Position numbers and translations under genes: made by a program. Shown in pieces: positions 8,036 through 17,003 of a stretch of 39,294 nucleotides of DNA. Source of the stretch: a virus; the IMG/VR virus record IMGVR_UViG_3300032770_000056, positions 1 to 39,294 of that record; one strand, written 5' to 3'. Under the pieces are notes generated by a model. That model did not search any database. It was given only the letters and a program-made list of their open reading frames with translations, and was not told where the DNA came from. How positions within the stretch are numbered: the first letter of the stretch is position 1; each line of letters starts with the position of its first letter.

Positions 8036-11000
8036 TTTTATTCCTTTGTCTTACTGTACCAGTCCTGAGGGCGCAGTCAACTAGTGTTTCAGGAAACGTC
8101 AGTGATGCCTCCGGGCAGGCATGGTTCGGCGGCACCTACCAGTTTTCTTTCTATCCGTCTCCCACAAATCCAATCGGCCCGTACTTCATCAACGGGACTC
8201 CGTTCGATACCGGGACGACAATATCAGGAAGCCTCGATAGTTCGGGCAATTACTCAGCTTCCGTTCCCCCCAACACGTCCATTTCCCCATCGGGAAGCCT
8301 GTGGACGCTGACGGTTTGTCCGCAAGCCACTTACAAGTGCTACACGCAGAACTATTCCGTCACCGGAGTATCGCAAACGGTTTCTCCTGTTCCTCCGGCC
8401 ATCACCATTGATATGTCCCAGCCGCATGTACGGACAGCGGCCTACGCAGACACGGAAATCATAAACGCCAATCTCGGCATCACGTATTTCAATCTTCTGG
8501 ACAACACAATCCACATTTGCAATTCATATCCATGCGGGTGGATTTCAGCGGCAATAAGCAGCCTAGCCACTGGTGTAAATGCTCCGCAGAACACCCAACT
8601 GCCTCCCTACCAAGTCGGCCCGGACTGGTATGCAGGTACAGCATCGGGACTTTGTCCGGTTCCTGCCGCTCCTACTGTATCCACGGAAAGTGCCATCTCT
8701 GTTACTGGGAATTTCGATTCATCCACGACGTACTATGTTGTTGTCACTGGCCTCGACCGAAACGGCGAGACGACGAAAAGCGCGGAGACATCCTATAAGC
8801 CCGCGTCCGGCTCAACCAACACGGCACTCGTTAAACTTTCGGGCTATTCCTATCGGGCCGGTTGCTACGCTTACCGCACCTACATCGGAACCTCTAGCGG
8901 TGGTCCTTACTACCTCGCATCCGCGTACACTTCCCCGGCGTCTAGCATTTCTTCATGGTCTTGCACGACAACAAAACTCTGTACGGTAACCACTTCTGCC
9001 GGGCATGGATTCCTGCCCGGAGAGTATGTGACGATTTCAGGGGCAACGACGGGAGGAAGCGCCACCACAATCAACGGTTCGTTCACGTTGGTTGCGCAAC
9101 AGGGTTCCAGTCCTACAACCTTTTTCTTCTTCCGTTCCAGCGCAACATCGGATTCTGCATCAGCGGGTGGAACAGCTACAGTGACTTTGGGATTTGGTTC
9201 CGATGCCACGGCGCATATGGCCCCCGGCGACATGATTATCTCGACGGTGCCTGTGAGCGGTACGCAGCCACCGAGTTCCAATACTGCGAAGATTGACGCA
9301 ATCCAAGTGGCCCTGAATGCTACTTGCAACTATGCGGCTGGCACCTGCGCGAACGGGGAACTCATCGTCCCGCAGGGAAGTCTGACCTTGACCACCCCGC
9401 TTATCGTCTCTAACCAGCAGACCGTAACCGGGGTTAATACGGCCAATGCCAAAGGAAAATCACAACTATTGTGTCCGTGGGCCGACCCGAATCTTGGTTG
9501 CGTGATGCGACTCGGCGGAGCGAATGGAGTAAGAATCCAAAACCTTGACATTCAGAGCAGCGGGAACGGTTTGATGATTACGGGTCAAGGTGCGGCGTAC
9601 GCAGGGTCAAACAACTTTTTCATGAACAACAATATCACCGCCAACTCCACCTCGGGAACGTACTCGGCGGTCATTTACCGGACTGGGGTATGGTACGAGG
9701 AGCACTGGACTGGCAATTTGCTTACCGGTGATTTGGCGTGCGTATTAATGCAGGGAATCTCTGGGGGATTCTATTTCTACAGCAAGGGGCGCTGGCAGGC
9801 GGCGAATCTTTCAGCGCAAGGTTTGTTCACGAACGGCCTTCTTGGCTATTCCGCCGTAACCGACCCCGATAGAGGGCAGAACCGTGGAGGATTCAGCAAT
9901 GGTGCCTCCATGGTGGAGGTGTCCGACTTAATCCTTGAGGTAAGCACGGGCGTGGCAATGGATTGCATCAACCTTGGCTGCAAGTTCCGAAACTTTCAGA
10001 CAGCGGATTCATCCGCGCTATCTGGCGCTCCGGCTCTAGTACAGTTCGGAGCGGACGCCAATGCTGGGGGGAGTTCCACTCTGTTTGCTTTCGAGATGGA
10101 GGACTCGGTGGTGTTCCCCACCGGAAATGTCCCCGTTGGTTTCCAGTTTACGGGAGGACAAACTGGAATCATCAGTTTCACGCGCTCTTCCATGGGCGGA
10201 ACGATAGACCTCCAGAACAACAGTCCGACCATAAACTGCATCGCCTCCCCTTGCCGGGCGTGGGGCGGAGCGACGGTTGGGGATTATTTCATCAATGTGG
10301 GCGTATCTGCACGAATCAATGTGTACGCCGCGCAGAGCGACGGTTCTAGCAATTCCGGCTGGGGACAGAATATGTTCAACGGCGGGATTCGATTGCTGTC
10401 GGATGGAAGTTCCGGTGGTGGATTTCCGCACCCCGATATTTATCTGGAGACCTACAACTACAACGGTTCGGGGGATGGCCACGGCAACGCCGGAGAGTTC
10501 TGGTTCCAAGGTACCCCGGCTACGGTTGCCAACCAGTATAAAAACTGCCAAGCATTCGGAAGTGGTGCTCGGTGCAAATGGCTTGAGAACGATGGCTCTA
10601 CTGCTTTGCTGGACTTAAATGCTCAGGCCGGAGCGAATCAAATCAATCTGTGCTCGTCATCTGGAACGAACAGCCAATTGACGGTCGGATGCACGATGAA
10701 CGCGCAGATGATTATCCCGAGCGCCGACCACACGTATGCTCTGGGAAGCCTAATCGCTCCGACTTCGGGATGGGTGTCGCTAATCCTTTCCGCCAATGGG
10801 AGCGAAACTGCCCTGCAAGGCAACGCAAGCTGGGCTGGCATCGGCAACAACAAGACCGTGTATTTGCCTCCTGGCCCGAGCACGATGGTCGGTGTCCCTT
10901 TCGGGGTCGGATTAGACCAGACCGGAGTAAGCACAGCCAATTCAGGAAGCCCGCAATCCATTCTTGCCACTGTTCCAGTATCAGGCCAATACAGAGTCAG

Positions 11001-11274
11001 CATCTACGTGGACCAGAGCGCCGGATGCGCCACAGTCGGTGCTGGTTCATTGACGGTTGTTTTGGGATGGACGGACGGCACAAATGCCAGAGTATCGGCC
11101 ACGCTCACACTGACGCCAGGTACGGCAGCTACAGGAACTAGCAGTTACGTTTCGGCCACGCAATTCATTTGGGCCGCAGCCTCATCCGCTATCACTGTGA
11201 CGGATACCTATACCGCTTGCAGCGTAGGAACATGGACATACGACCAGCACGCAACGGTCGAGAGGACTGAATAA
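8026..11274 (+). CDS. Large tail-fibre/tailspike-like beta-helix protein with N-terminal signal peptide
   Basis: About 1082 residues if translated from GTG 8026. The frame stays open back to ATG 7783, but that part is antisense to the HNH gene and is rejected. No clear ribosome-binding site precedes 8026, so the start is uncertain and may have been altered by the HNH insertion. The N-terminus (LAFLFLCLTVPVLRAQ) is a typical Sec signal peptide. Two immunoglobulin-like regions follow (about 15-220 and 220-330), then a GHGFLPGEYVTISG module (about 325-340) seen in phage tail proteins. A long right-handed beta-helix-like region of pectate-lyase type follows (about 415-850, with repeated hydrophobic-Asn/Gly turns), then a C-terminal beta-rich domain. 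It is the first of four similar secreted-type genes; receptor binding or polysaccharide degradation is the likely role. Confidence 0.72.
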   Translation: MLAFLFLCLTVPVLRAQSTSVSGNVSDASGQAWFGGTYQFSFYPSPTNPIGPYFINGTPFDTGTTISGSLDSSGNYSASVPPNTSISPSGSLWTLTVCPQATYKCYTQNYSVTGVSQTVSPVPPAITIDMSQPHVRTAAYADTEIINANLGITYFNLLDNTIHICNSYPCGWISAAISSLATGVNAPQNTQLPPYQVGPDWYAGTASGLCPVPAAPTVSTESAISVTGNFDSSTTYYVVVTGLDRNGETTKSAETSYKPASGSTNTALVKLSGYSYRAGCYAYRTYIGTSSGGPYYLASAYTSPASSISSWSCTTTKLCTVTTSAGHGFLPGEYVTISGATTGGSATTINGSFTLVAQQGSSPTTFFFFRSSATSDSASAGGTATVTLGFGSDATAHMAPGDMIISTVPVSGTQPPSSNTAKIDAIQVALNATCNYAAGTCANGELIVPQGSLTLTTPLIVSNQQTVTGVNTANAKGKSQLLCPWADPNLGCVMRLGGANGVRIQNLDIQSSGNGLMITGQGAAYAGSNNFFMNNNITANSTSGTYSAVIYRTGVWYEEHWTGNLLTGDLACVLMQGISGGFYFYSKGRWQAANLSAQGLFTNGLLGYSAVTDPDRGQNRGGFSNGASMVEVSDLILEVSTGVAMDCINLGCKFRNFQTADSSALSGAPALVQFGADANAGGSSTLFAFEMEDSVVFPTGNVPVGFQFTGGQTGIISFTRSSMGGTIDLQNNSPTINCIASPCRAWGGATVGDYFINVGVSARINVYAAQSDGSSNSGWGQNMFNGGIRLLSDGSSGGGFPHPDIYLETYNYNGSGDGHGNAGEFWFQGTPATVANQYKNCQAFGSGARCKWLENDGSTALLDLNAQAGANQINLCSSSGTNSQLTVGCTMNAQMIIPSADHTYALGSLIAPTSGWVSLILSANGSETALQGNASWAGIGNNKTVYLPPGPSTMVGVPFGVGLDQTGVSTANSGSPQSILATVPVSGQYRVSIYVDQSAGCATVGAGSLTVVLGWTDGTNARVSATLTLTPGTAATGTSSYVSATQFIWAAASSAITVTDTYTACSVGTWTYDQHATVERTE
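8053..8080 (-). promoter_or_regulatory. Promoter of the HNH gene
   Basis: Reading leftward: TTGACT (8080-8075), 16-nt spacer, TACAGT (8058-8053), then a short leader containing AAAGGA before the ATG at 8035. The promoter lies inside the coding sequence of the oppositely oriented tail gene. Confidence 0.5.
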
Positions 11275-11285
11275 TAGGAGATTCC

Positions 11286-12785
11286 ATGAAAAAGCAACTC
11301 TCATTTCTGCTTCTGGCGCTTGCGATGGCGCTTTTCCTGTCTCCGCCGATTCATGCGCAAGTCGTATCCACAGGAACCATTACGGCGCAAGATGCAGGAA
11401 CGTGCGCCACTTCTCATGCCTGTGTAACTCTGACGTGGCCCCTAGTCGCCCAATTTGCCACGGTGGGTGTCAACGTAACGGGAAACGGAAGTGCCAACAC
11501 CTTGCAGTTTGAGGGCACTGTGGACGGAACAACCTTCGTGAGCGTGCAAGCGTTTCCCGTGGCGGGAGGTTCCTCCGTAACCAGCACAACGGGTAATGGC
11601 GCATGGCAGGTGCAGGTTGGGGGAATGGTTGAATTTCGCGTCCGTTGCTCAACCTTCGTAGGCGGAACGGTTACTGTTCAGCTTCAGACTTCACAGGCCC
11701 CACTGATGAGCGGTGGCGGAGGTGGGGGTGGCTCTGGCACGGTCAATAGCGGGACGGCCACCCATTTTGCCTATTATGCCGGGAGCGGTACGGCAGTTAG
11801 TGACATGGGCGCGGACTTCGTGTTTGGCAGCCACACGATTACTGGCGGAGCGTCCGCGATACTCGACTTGCACTCCGCCAGCACTCTGTTTTACCCCGTA
11901 AGTGCGGGATGCTCCTCAGCAACGACTGGCTCCATCTGCTACGACACAACGAACAAGAACACGCATATATGGACAAATGGCGCAGACTCAATCGCGGCAG
12001 CAGAAGCATCGGCTATTACGTCCGGCTACATTCCGAAGTCGTCTAGTTCAACTATAGGATTACTTGCAGCCTCGGCGTTGAATGACGGAGTTACGACAGC
12101 AAATACGCTTACTTACACAGGTTCTGGAGGCATTGCGGCCTCAAATGGTTCCATCACGGCATCCGGCAGCATCGCGGCAGGCTCCTCCTGCACTCCCATG
12201 GGAGCCTCGGCGCATGGCGGGGTGTGCATGGGCGAGAACGCCTCGACGGGATGGACGCCGACTTCGGGATTCGATTACATCCGGGCCGATTCTACGCTTC
12301 ACGGCTTCGAGGGTTCGGTGAACGGCGGCTCAGAAGCTCCTCTGGTGCAGGGGCCGACATCGAGCACGGCAGGCTATCTGGCCGTTTTCAGCAACACGAC
12401 CGGGAATATCCTGAAAAACGGCGGCCTGTTCTCCTGCACGGAAGTCTGGGGCGGCTCGGGTACATCGTTCGCCATGCAGTCCGGCGACGACCTTATCGTA
12501 AAGAACGGCTGTTACAACGATTCCGGTGTGACGCGAACCATCGTGGCCGTGAAGTGCCGCTCCGACAACGCATCGAACAGCACGACCGTCAACCCGACCT
12601 TCGGCTCAGATGGCACAGGCACAACGATTCTCTCGGGTGCGCTGACCTGCGGAAACAGTTACGCCTACTCATCGAGCGGAACTGTCTCGAACGCTTCATG
12701 GACTACCGGAACAGGCATCGCTCCGGGCATGGCTACGGTTGGCAATGCAACGAGTATCGCGCTCATCGTGGAGTACCACTACTGA
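11286..12785 (+). CDS. Tail-locus protein with signal peptide and poly-Gly hinge
   Basis: 499 residues; ATG preceded by AGGAG with good spacing. The first 25 residues are a classic signal peptide (Lys-Lys, then LSFLLLALAMALFL, ending IHAQ). About 27-138 forms a beta-sandwich-like domain resembling phage structural domains that bind a host surface. A run of seven Gly around 142-149 forms a hinge. The rest is Ser/Thr/Gly-rich and beta-predicted, with repeated short motifs of trimeric fibre stalks and a C-terminal beta domain (DDLIVKNGCYNDSG). The stop overlaps the next start (TGATG). Probably a tail fibre or a secreted surface protein; the signal peptide is unexpected for a virion component. 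Confidence 0.65.
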   Translation: MKKQLSFLLLALAMALFLSPPIHAQVVSTGTITAQDAGTCATSHACVTLTWPLVAQFATVGVNVTGNGSANTLQFEGTVDGTTFVSVQAFPVAGGSSVTSTTGNGAWQVQVGGMVEFRVRCSTFVGGTVTVQLQTSQAPLMSGGGGGGGSGTVNSGTATHFAYYAGSGTAVSDMGADFVFGSHTITGGASAILDLHSASTLFYPVSAGCSSATTGSICYDTTNKNTHIWTNGADSIAAAEASAITSGYIPKSSSSTIGLLAASALNDGVTTANTLTYTGSGGIAASNGSITASGSIAAGSSCTPMGASAHGGVCMGENASTGWTPTSGFDYIRADSTLHGFEGSVNGGSEAPLVQGPTSSTAGYLAVFSNTTGNILKNGGLFSCTEVWGGSGTSFAMQSGDDLIVKNGCYNDSGVTRTIVAVKCRSDNASNSTTVNPTFGSDGTGTTILSGALTCGNSYAYSSSGTVSNASWTTGTGIAPGMATVGNATSIALIVEYHY

Positions 12786-13516
12786 TGCGCCGCGCAATTC
12801 TATTCACAGCGTTAATTCTGCTTGCTGCATTTGTGCTCTCAGGATTCTCGTCTCAGGAGATAGTAGTAGGGAGACGCAGGGCAGTGAGCGGCGGGTCTCC
12901 CGCTCTAGTTACCCAATGCGCCGGGGGCAGTTTCGGGAATTCGACTACCACCACCTGTTACACGACGGGAACTACCAAACCATCAATTGGAGCGGGAACG
13001 GATGTTTTGGTCTTGTGGGTGCAAGGCACTTCTCACCAGACTGTCACAACTCCATCCGGCTGTGGGGCTACTTGGAGCATCGTAGGCAGTATCGACCCAA
13101 CAGTTTACGCTGTCTTCTATATAGGCACATCTCCAACCCCGGGCACCTGCACGCTCACGGAAACGTCCAGTGGCGACGGAACGTCCGGGGAAGTGGATAT
13201 GTATATGTGGGACACAAGCGGAACGCTCTCTACTGTGGATGGGACGCCAGGCTATGCCTCGACTTCTTTCTGTACCAGTTGCTCAGGTGCCAGCACTACA
13301 TCCAGCAATGACGGCGGATTGGCTTTGGGGGTTGTAAGAGGCGGCAATTTAACTGGCTGGACAAGCCCTTCTCATCAGATTACGGGAATTTCGGAGGGTG
13401 GAGTTGTATTCAACGGCGCATGGGAAGTGCAAGGAACTCATGGAGCGAAACAGAACGTGTGGACGAGTAGCGGCTCTGCGGCCTACAACGCAATCATTAT
13501 AATGAGGCACTCTTGA
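12785..13516 (+). CDS. Tail-locus secreted protein with concanavalin/Ig-like beta fold
   Basis: 243 residues. The ATG overlaps the stop of the previous gene (TGATG). Residues 1-25 (RRAILFTALILLAAFVLSGF) are a signal peptide or membrane anchor. The mature part is Gly/Ser/Thr-rich, with four closely spaced cysteines (FCTSCSGAS near 160, and others) that could form disulfides, which would suit an extracytoplasmic protein. The sequence pattern (LVLWVQGTSHQTVTTPSGCG) resembles phage and environmental proteins with an Ig-like or lectin fold. Function unknown; probably part of the receptor-interaction set. Confidence 0.58.
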   Translation: MRRAILFTALILLAAFVLSGFSSQEIVVGRRRAVSGGSPALVTQCAGGSFGNSTTTTCYTTGTTKPSIGAGTDVLVLWVQGTSHQTVTTPSGCGATWSIVGSIDPTVYAVFYIGTSPTPGTCTLTETSSGDGTSGEVDMYMWDTSGTLSTVDGTPGYASTSFCTSCSGASTTSSNDGGLALGVVRGGNLTGWTSPSHQITGISEGGVVFNGAWEVQGTHGAKQNVWTSSGSAAYNAIIIMRHS

Positions 13517-15543
13517 TACGCCGAATACTCCTGTTCGCGTGTATCGCGTGTTTGCTGGCCATACCCGTAAGCGCACAGACCATTAACGCATCCTCGTGCT
13601 CGGCCAACGATATTGCGGACGCACTGGGCAGCATCGCGTCAGACGGGGCCGTGGTCGTGGTTCCCTCGGGAGATTGCACTTGGGGCGCTCAATCGGCGCA
13701 CAGTTCCGGCACCGCCAGCGTGAGCACAGCCGGGCAGCTTACCTACACGCAGACCAACTCGTTTACCCTGCAAGGTGCGGGGGCCATCTACTTCGACCCT
13801 TCGAACATTTCCGGGCAGGGCAGCGATCTCACCACCATCGAGAACAACATCACCAGCGGGTCGAATATGTTTGCGGTGACGACCATCACCGGAAAATCGT
13901 TCCGCATGACGGGCTTCCACTGGAAGTGGCACAGCGGCAACAGCAACGGCCAGTCAAACGGATGGGTGCAAGTGGGGGGAGTATCCACGTCCGTGCGCGT
14001 TGACCACAACCATTTCGACCAGATGAACAACGTGGACTTGCAGCTTCAGGGCTGCGTTCGCGGGGTGGTTGACCACAACCAGTTCGATACAAGCTACGGC
14101 AGCGAGACGCCCCACCGCTTTCAGAGCGGAAGCTGCACCGGAGATACGCAGGGTTTCGGAGATGGCACTTGGGCGTCTGCGTCGGGATGGGGAACCTCCG
14201 ACTTCGTTTTCGCGGAACTCAATAACTACCAGACCGTGAGCGGGACGAATGCCGGTTACCCGTTCGATTGCTCGAAGGGCGGCAAGTTCGTATGGCGGTT
14301 CAATCACACCGGGAACTACCAGCTTCTCGTCACGCACGGAACTGGAAACTCTTCCGATGGCAGCCGGGGATGCCGTGCCGGAGAAGCGTACGGCAATACG
14401 ATGGTTTACAGTGCCGACCCTACTGACCATAACGCCACGCTGATTCAGGCGGAAAGCGGCGGCTACTACTGGTGGGGCAACACGCTGACCGGATACTACG
14501 GGGTATTTCAAGCGGACATCGTTCGGACGAACGAGGTCACCTACACGCAGGGCACGCCTCCTGCCGGATGGGGCTACTGCGGGACGACCTACGGCCCGTC
14601 CAACTGGGACGAAAACAACGACTCGACGGGATATGCGTGCCTCGATGGGATTGGGCGGGGCGGAGGAGACATCCTGCAAGGGACACTGACTGCCCACAAC
14701 CGCTGCGATGCGACGCTGAGTTCGGGAACGCCGGGAGCCTGCGGAAGTGGAGTCTACACGGGCGTATGGCCCAATCAGGCGCTTGACCCTGTGTATGTCT
14801 GGAGCAACGTGCAGAACGCCGTGCCGGATAGGACGAATCACTATTGGGTGAACTATCCGACGCCGACCGCCGTCACGGAAAATCAGGACTACTATCTGGA
14901 GCAACCGAATGTGGATTCCGCCTCCACGTTTGACGGCACAAAGGGCGTTGGTTGCGGACCGTCTTCCTCGCCGTCCTGCACGAACAATGTGGCGCGTCCT
15001 GCGACCTGCACGAAGGGCGTGGCTTACTGGAACGAATCCGAAGGAAGCTGGAACACAAGCGGCAATGGCTTTGGCAGCGGACGGTTGTATATCTGCACTT
15101 CGACAAATACTTGGACGCTTTCCTATACGCCCTACACGTTTCCGCATCCGCTCGATACGGGCACGCAGGCCGCTACGCCGACTTTCAACCCCGGTGGCGA
15201 ATCCCATTCCGGCTCGCTGACCGTTACGATGTCCTCGACCTCGGGCACGGTGATTTGCCACGGGACGGGCAGCAGCCCGGCCACGAACGGTGACGGCTCG
15301 ACGTGTTCCATCGGTTCGGCCATCACGACGAATTCCGGCACGAACTGCGTGGCATCCTCGACCGTGTGCGGCGACATCACGGTGAGCACGACACAGACGC
15401 AGTACGCCGTAGCAGGCTCGGCCTCGCTGACCGACTCAAATATCCAGAGCGCGGCGTACACGATTCTCTCGGCATCGCAGGCAGGCGGCGTGGCGTCTGG
15501 CGTGGGGCTGGCATCGGGGACGGCGATTAAGCCGTACCAATAG
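13513..15543 (+). CDS. Beta-helix tail protein with signal peptide and chitobiase-like C-terminal domain
   Basis: 676 residues starting with TTG at 13513, overlapping the previous stop (TTGA); no ATG fits. Residues 1-22 (IRRILLFACIACLLAIPVSAQ) are a signal peptide. Residues about 25-400 look like a right-handed beta-helix of pectin-lyase type (many His-Asn and Gly turns, DHNHFDQMNNVDLQLQGC). Residues about 550-676 match the repeat found at the C-terminus of chitobiase/hexosaminidase-type proteins (TPTFNPGGESHSGSLTVTMS), common in Acidobacteriota secreted proteins. A carbohydrate-binding or -cleaving tailspike is likely; catalytic residues cannot be assigned by eye. Confidence 0.65.
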   Translation: MIRRILLFACIACLLAIPVSAQTINASSCSANDIADALGSIASDGAVVVVPSGDCTWGAQSAHSSGTASVSTAGQLTYTQTNSFTLQGAGAIYFDPSNISGQGSDLTTIENNITSGSNMFAVTTITGKSFRMTGFHWKWHSGNSNGQSNGWVQVGGVSTSVRVDHNHFDQMNNVDLQLQGCVRGVVDHNQFDTSYGSETPHRFQSGSCTGDTQGFGDGTWASASGWGTSDFVFAELNNYQTVSGTNAGYPFDCSKGGKFVWRFNHTGNYQLLVTHGTGNSSDGSRGCRAGEAYGNTMVYSADPTDHNATLIQAESGGYYWWGNTLTGYYGVFQADIVRTNEVTYTQGTPPAGWGYCGTTYGPSNWDENNDSTGYACLDGIGRGGGDILQGTLTAHNRCDATLSSGTPGACGSGVYTGVWPNQALDPVYVWSNVQNAVPDRTNHYWVNYPTPTAVTENQDYYLEQPNVDSASTFDGTKGVGCGPSSSPSCTNNVARPATCTKGVAYWNESEGSWNTSGNGFGSGRLYICTSTNTWTLSYTPYTFPHPLDTGTQAATPTFNPGGESHSGSLTVTMSSTSGTVICHGTGSSPATNGDGSTCSIGSAITTNSGTNCVASSTVCGDITVSTTQTQYAVAGSASLTDSNIQSAAYTILSASQAGGVASGVGLASGTAIKPYQ

Positions 15544-15583
15544 CCTAAGGTTTGTGTTACGTTACCGCTCGGGGGAGGGTCGG

Positions 15584-15835
15584 ATGAAGGAGACGCTCTG
15601 GGGCCACTTCGACAAGCTGCTTCTGGCCGCGCTATTCCTCATTGTCACCAGCCTTACCTTCTGGACGATGCACCACTTTCCCGGCTCCGAACAACTGCAC
15701 TGGATTGAGAATGCCGATGGGCAAATCCTAGCCGCCTTGCTAACGCTGATGGTGGGCCAGCGCATGACGCAGCGCAAGGCGGATGAGGCTTTACCAGCGA
15801 CTGCGCCAAAGTCCGATGCGCCCGAGGCCACATGA
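15584..15835 (+). CDS. Small membrane protein, lysis-module candidate
   Basis: 83 residues from ATG 15584 with a strong GGGGGAGGGTCGG upstream; an in-frame GTG at 15554 lacks such a site. Two hydrophobic segments are visible (about 11-28, LLLAALFLIVTSLTFW; and about 45-58, ILAALLTLMVG), followed by a hydrophilic Ala/Pro-rich tail. The stop overlaps the ATG of the next gene (ATGA). Size, two membrane segments and position after tail genes are typical of holin-like proteins. The assignment is from topology only. Confidence 0.55.
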   Translation: MKETLWGHFDKLLLAALFLIVTSLTFWTMHHFPGSEQLHWIENADGQILAALLTLMVGQRMTQRKADEALPATAPKSDAPEAT

Positions 15836-16062
15836 ACCCTTGGCCGATTCTAGCGGGCCTGTTTGCCGGAACGGGCGGCTCCATCATCGTTCTGGCTGTC
15901 ATGCTTCCCTATAGACTTGGGGATATGAAGCGGCGCTTTGAAGATTACATGGAGAAAACGGAAGCGCACAGCGAACGCCTTGATAAGATGGGTGAAGACA
16001 TTGTTCGACTGCGGGAACGAATGGCCGCAGCGACAGGACGAGCGAATGGAGGCTCACTATGA
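15832..16062 (+). CDS. Small membrane-anchored coiled-coil protein
   Basis: 76 residues, start overlapping the previous stop. An N-terminal membrane segment (about 5-26, ILAGLFAGTGGSIIVLAVML) is followed by a charged helix with coiled-coil spacing (MKRRFEDYMEKTEAHSERL). This topology resembles small phage spanin-like or holin-partner proteins such as inner-membrane subunits. It is part of a run of coupled membrane-protein genes. Exact role unknown. Confidence 0.55.
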   Translation: MNPWPILAGLFAGTGGSIIVLAVMLPYRLGDMKRRFEDYMEKTEAHSERLDKMGEDIVRLRERMAAATGRANGGSL

Positions 16063-16133
16063 GCGGAGGCCCAACACCACGGGCAGTACTGGCAGGCAAG
16101 AAGCCGAAGCGCAAGAAAAAGTCAAAGAAGTGA
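16059..16133 (+). CDS. 24-residue very basic peptide
   Basis: The ATG overlaps the previous stop (ATGA), and its own stop overlaps the GTG of the next gene (GTGA). The peptide ends in ten residues with eight Lys or Arg (KKPKRKKKSKK). Coupling on both sides favours real translation. A membrane- or nucleic-acid-binding role is possible but not shown. If it is not real, the downstream gene could start at ATG 16046. Confidence 0.4.
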   Translation: MSGGPTPRAVLAGKKPKRKKKSKK

Positions 16134-16723
16134 CGGAAATCTCATTCTCCGTCGTTACCCTTGGGGCGCTCCTTTGGGCGCTCAAGGCATGTCCGCGTGC
16201 CCGGTGGCTGAGAAACTATCTACTCGCTCAAACCTTCGCCACGCCGGTTGAGCTTTTGCTGTGGTCAGCCATCGGCTACGGGCCTGTCTATACGTTCTGC
16301 TACGTCCTGCTCACGGGGATTGTGCTTGCCACCATCGTTGGGCTGGCGCTTGACTATCTGGCCGAGCCGAAGCAGGCAACCATCGTAGCGGCATTCATCA
16401 TTGCCAGCATGGGGCTGATTGCGGCGCTTACGGGCATGGGCGAAACCATCTGGACGCAGCAGCTACAGGTTGCCACGGCCTATATCCTGAGCTTCTGTGG
16501 GATTGTGATGGGGCTTTCGGCTGTCGGGCGGCGCGATAACTTGCTTCCGCTTTCTCTGTCGCTTCTATGGATGGCGCAGGCCGGAATGCACTACGGCATT
16601 GTTCTCCACTGGGATAGCGGCTGGTGGATAGGCGCAAGCCGGTGGATGCCGGGAACGATGATTGCCGTGAGTACGTTGTGGCTGGGATGGATATTCCGCC
16701 ACAGGCACATTGAGGCCCGGTGA
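16130..16723 (+). CDS. Multi-spanning membrane protein
   Basis: 197 residues from GTG 16130, which overlaps the stop of the basic peptide; an in-frame ATG at 16046 is an alternative. Five or six hydrophobic segments are visible (SFSVVTLGALLWALKA, VELLLWSAIGYGPVYTF, LLTGIVLATIVGLALDYL, IVAAFIIASMGLIAALTGM, YILSFCGIVMGLSAVG, and a C-terminal one around WLGWIF). It sits between the small membrane genes and a further holin-like gene. No transporter or enzyme motif was recognised; the lysis connection is positional. Confidence 0.6.
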   Translation: MTEISFSVVTLGALLWALKACPRARWLRNYLLAQTFATPVELLLWSAIGYGPVYTFCYVLLTGIVLATIVGLALDYLAEPKQATIVAAFIIASMGLIAALTGMGETIWTQQLQVATAYILSFCGIVMGLSAVGRRDNLLPLSLSLLWMAQAGMHYGIVLHWDSGWWIGASRWMPGTMIAVSTLWLGWIFRHRHIEAR

Positions 16724-16726
16724 TGG

Positions 16727-16999
16727 ATGGACAGCAACCTCACGAATCTAAGCCTCGGGGCCATCGTAGCCCTGCTCATCATTAAGGAAGTTCTCGCCTT
16801 TCTCAGAAGCCAGCGCACCGAGAAGAAAACGAACGGCTCGTCCGGCTCACTTGACCCGCACTACTGGCGCATGGAGTTTCGCGCAGCCGTGAAGGAATGC
16901 CTGGAACCTGTAGTGTCCAACCAGAAGCGCATGGAAGAAAATATAGGGCGCGTAGAAGAGGCTATCGAAAGGGCTGGGTGCCGCTGGCGCGAGCACTGA
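16727..16999 (+). CDS. Holin/spanin-like small membrane protein with coiled coil
   Basis: 90 residues; ATG 16727 follows the previous stop by 3 nt. One N-terminal membrane segment (about 8-26, LSLGAIVALLIIKEVLAFL) is followed by a charged linker and a helical C-terminus (NQKRMEENIGRVEEAI). It is the last gene of the rightward late operon; the convergent lysis-type DUF5675 gene ends 4 nt further on the other strand. Topology fits a class III holin or inner-membrane spanin, but no family was recognised. Confidence 0.55.
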   Translation: MDSNLTNLSLGAIVALLIIKEVLAFLRSQRTEKKTNGSSGSLDPHYWRMEFRAAVKECLEPVVSNQKRMEENIGRVEEAIERAGCRWREH

Positions 17000-17003
17000 G
17001 CCG

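Noticed and set aside
12224-12784. Upstream extension of the third tail-locus protein
   Set aside because: It overlaps the second tail-locus gene out of frame; the ATG at 12785 with TGATG coupling and a signal peptide is clearly the start.
13954-15261. A 435-codon open frame antisense to the beta-helix gene
   Set aside because: Arg/Val/Ala-rich with no start signal or domain; a shadow of the strong rightward gene.
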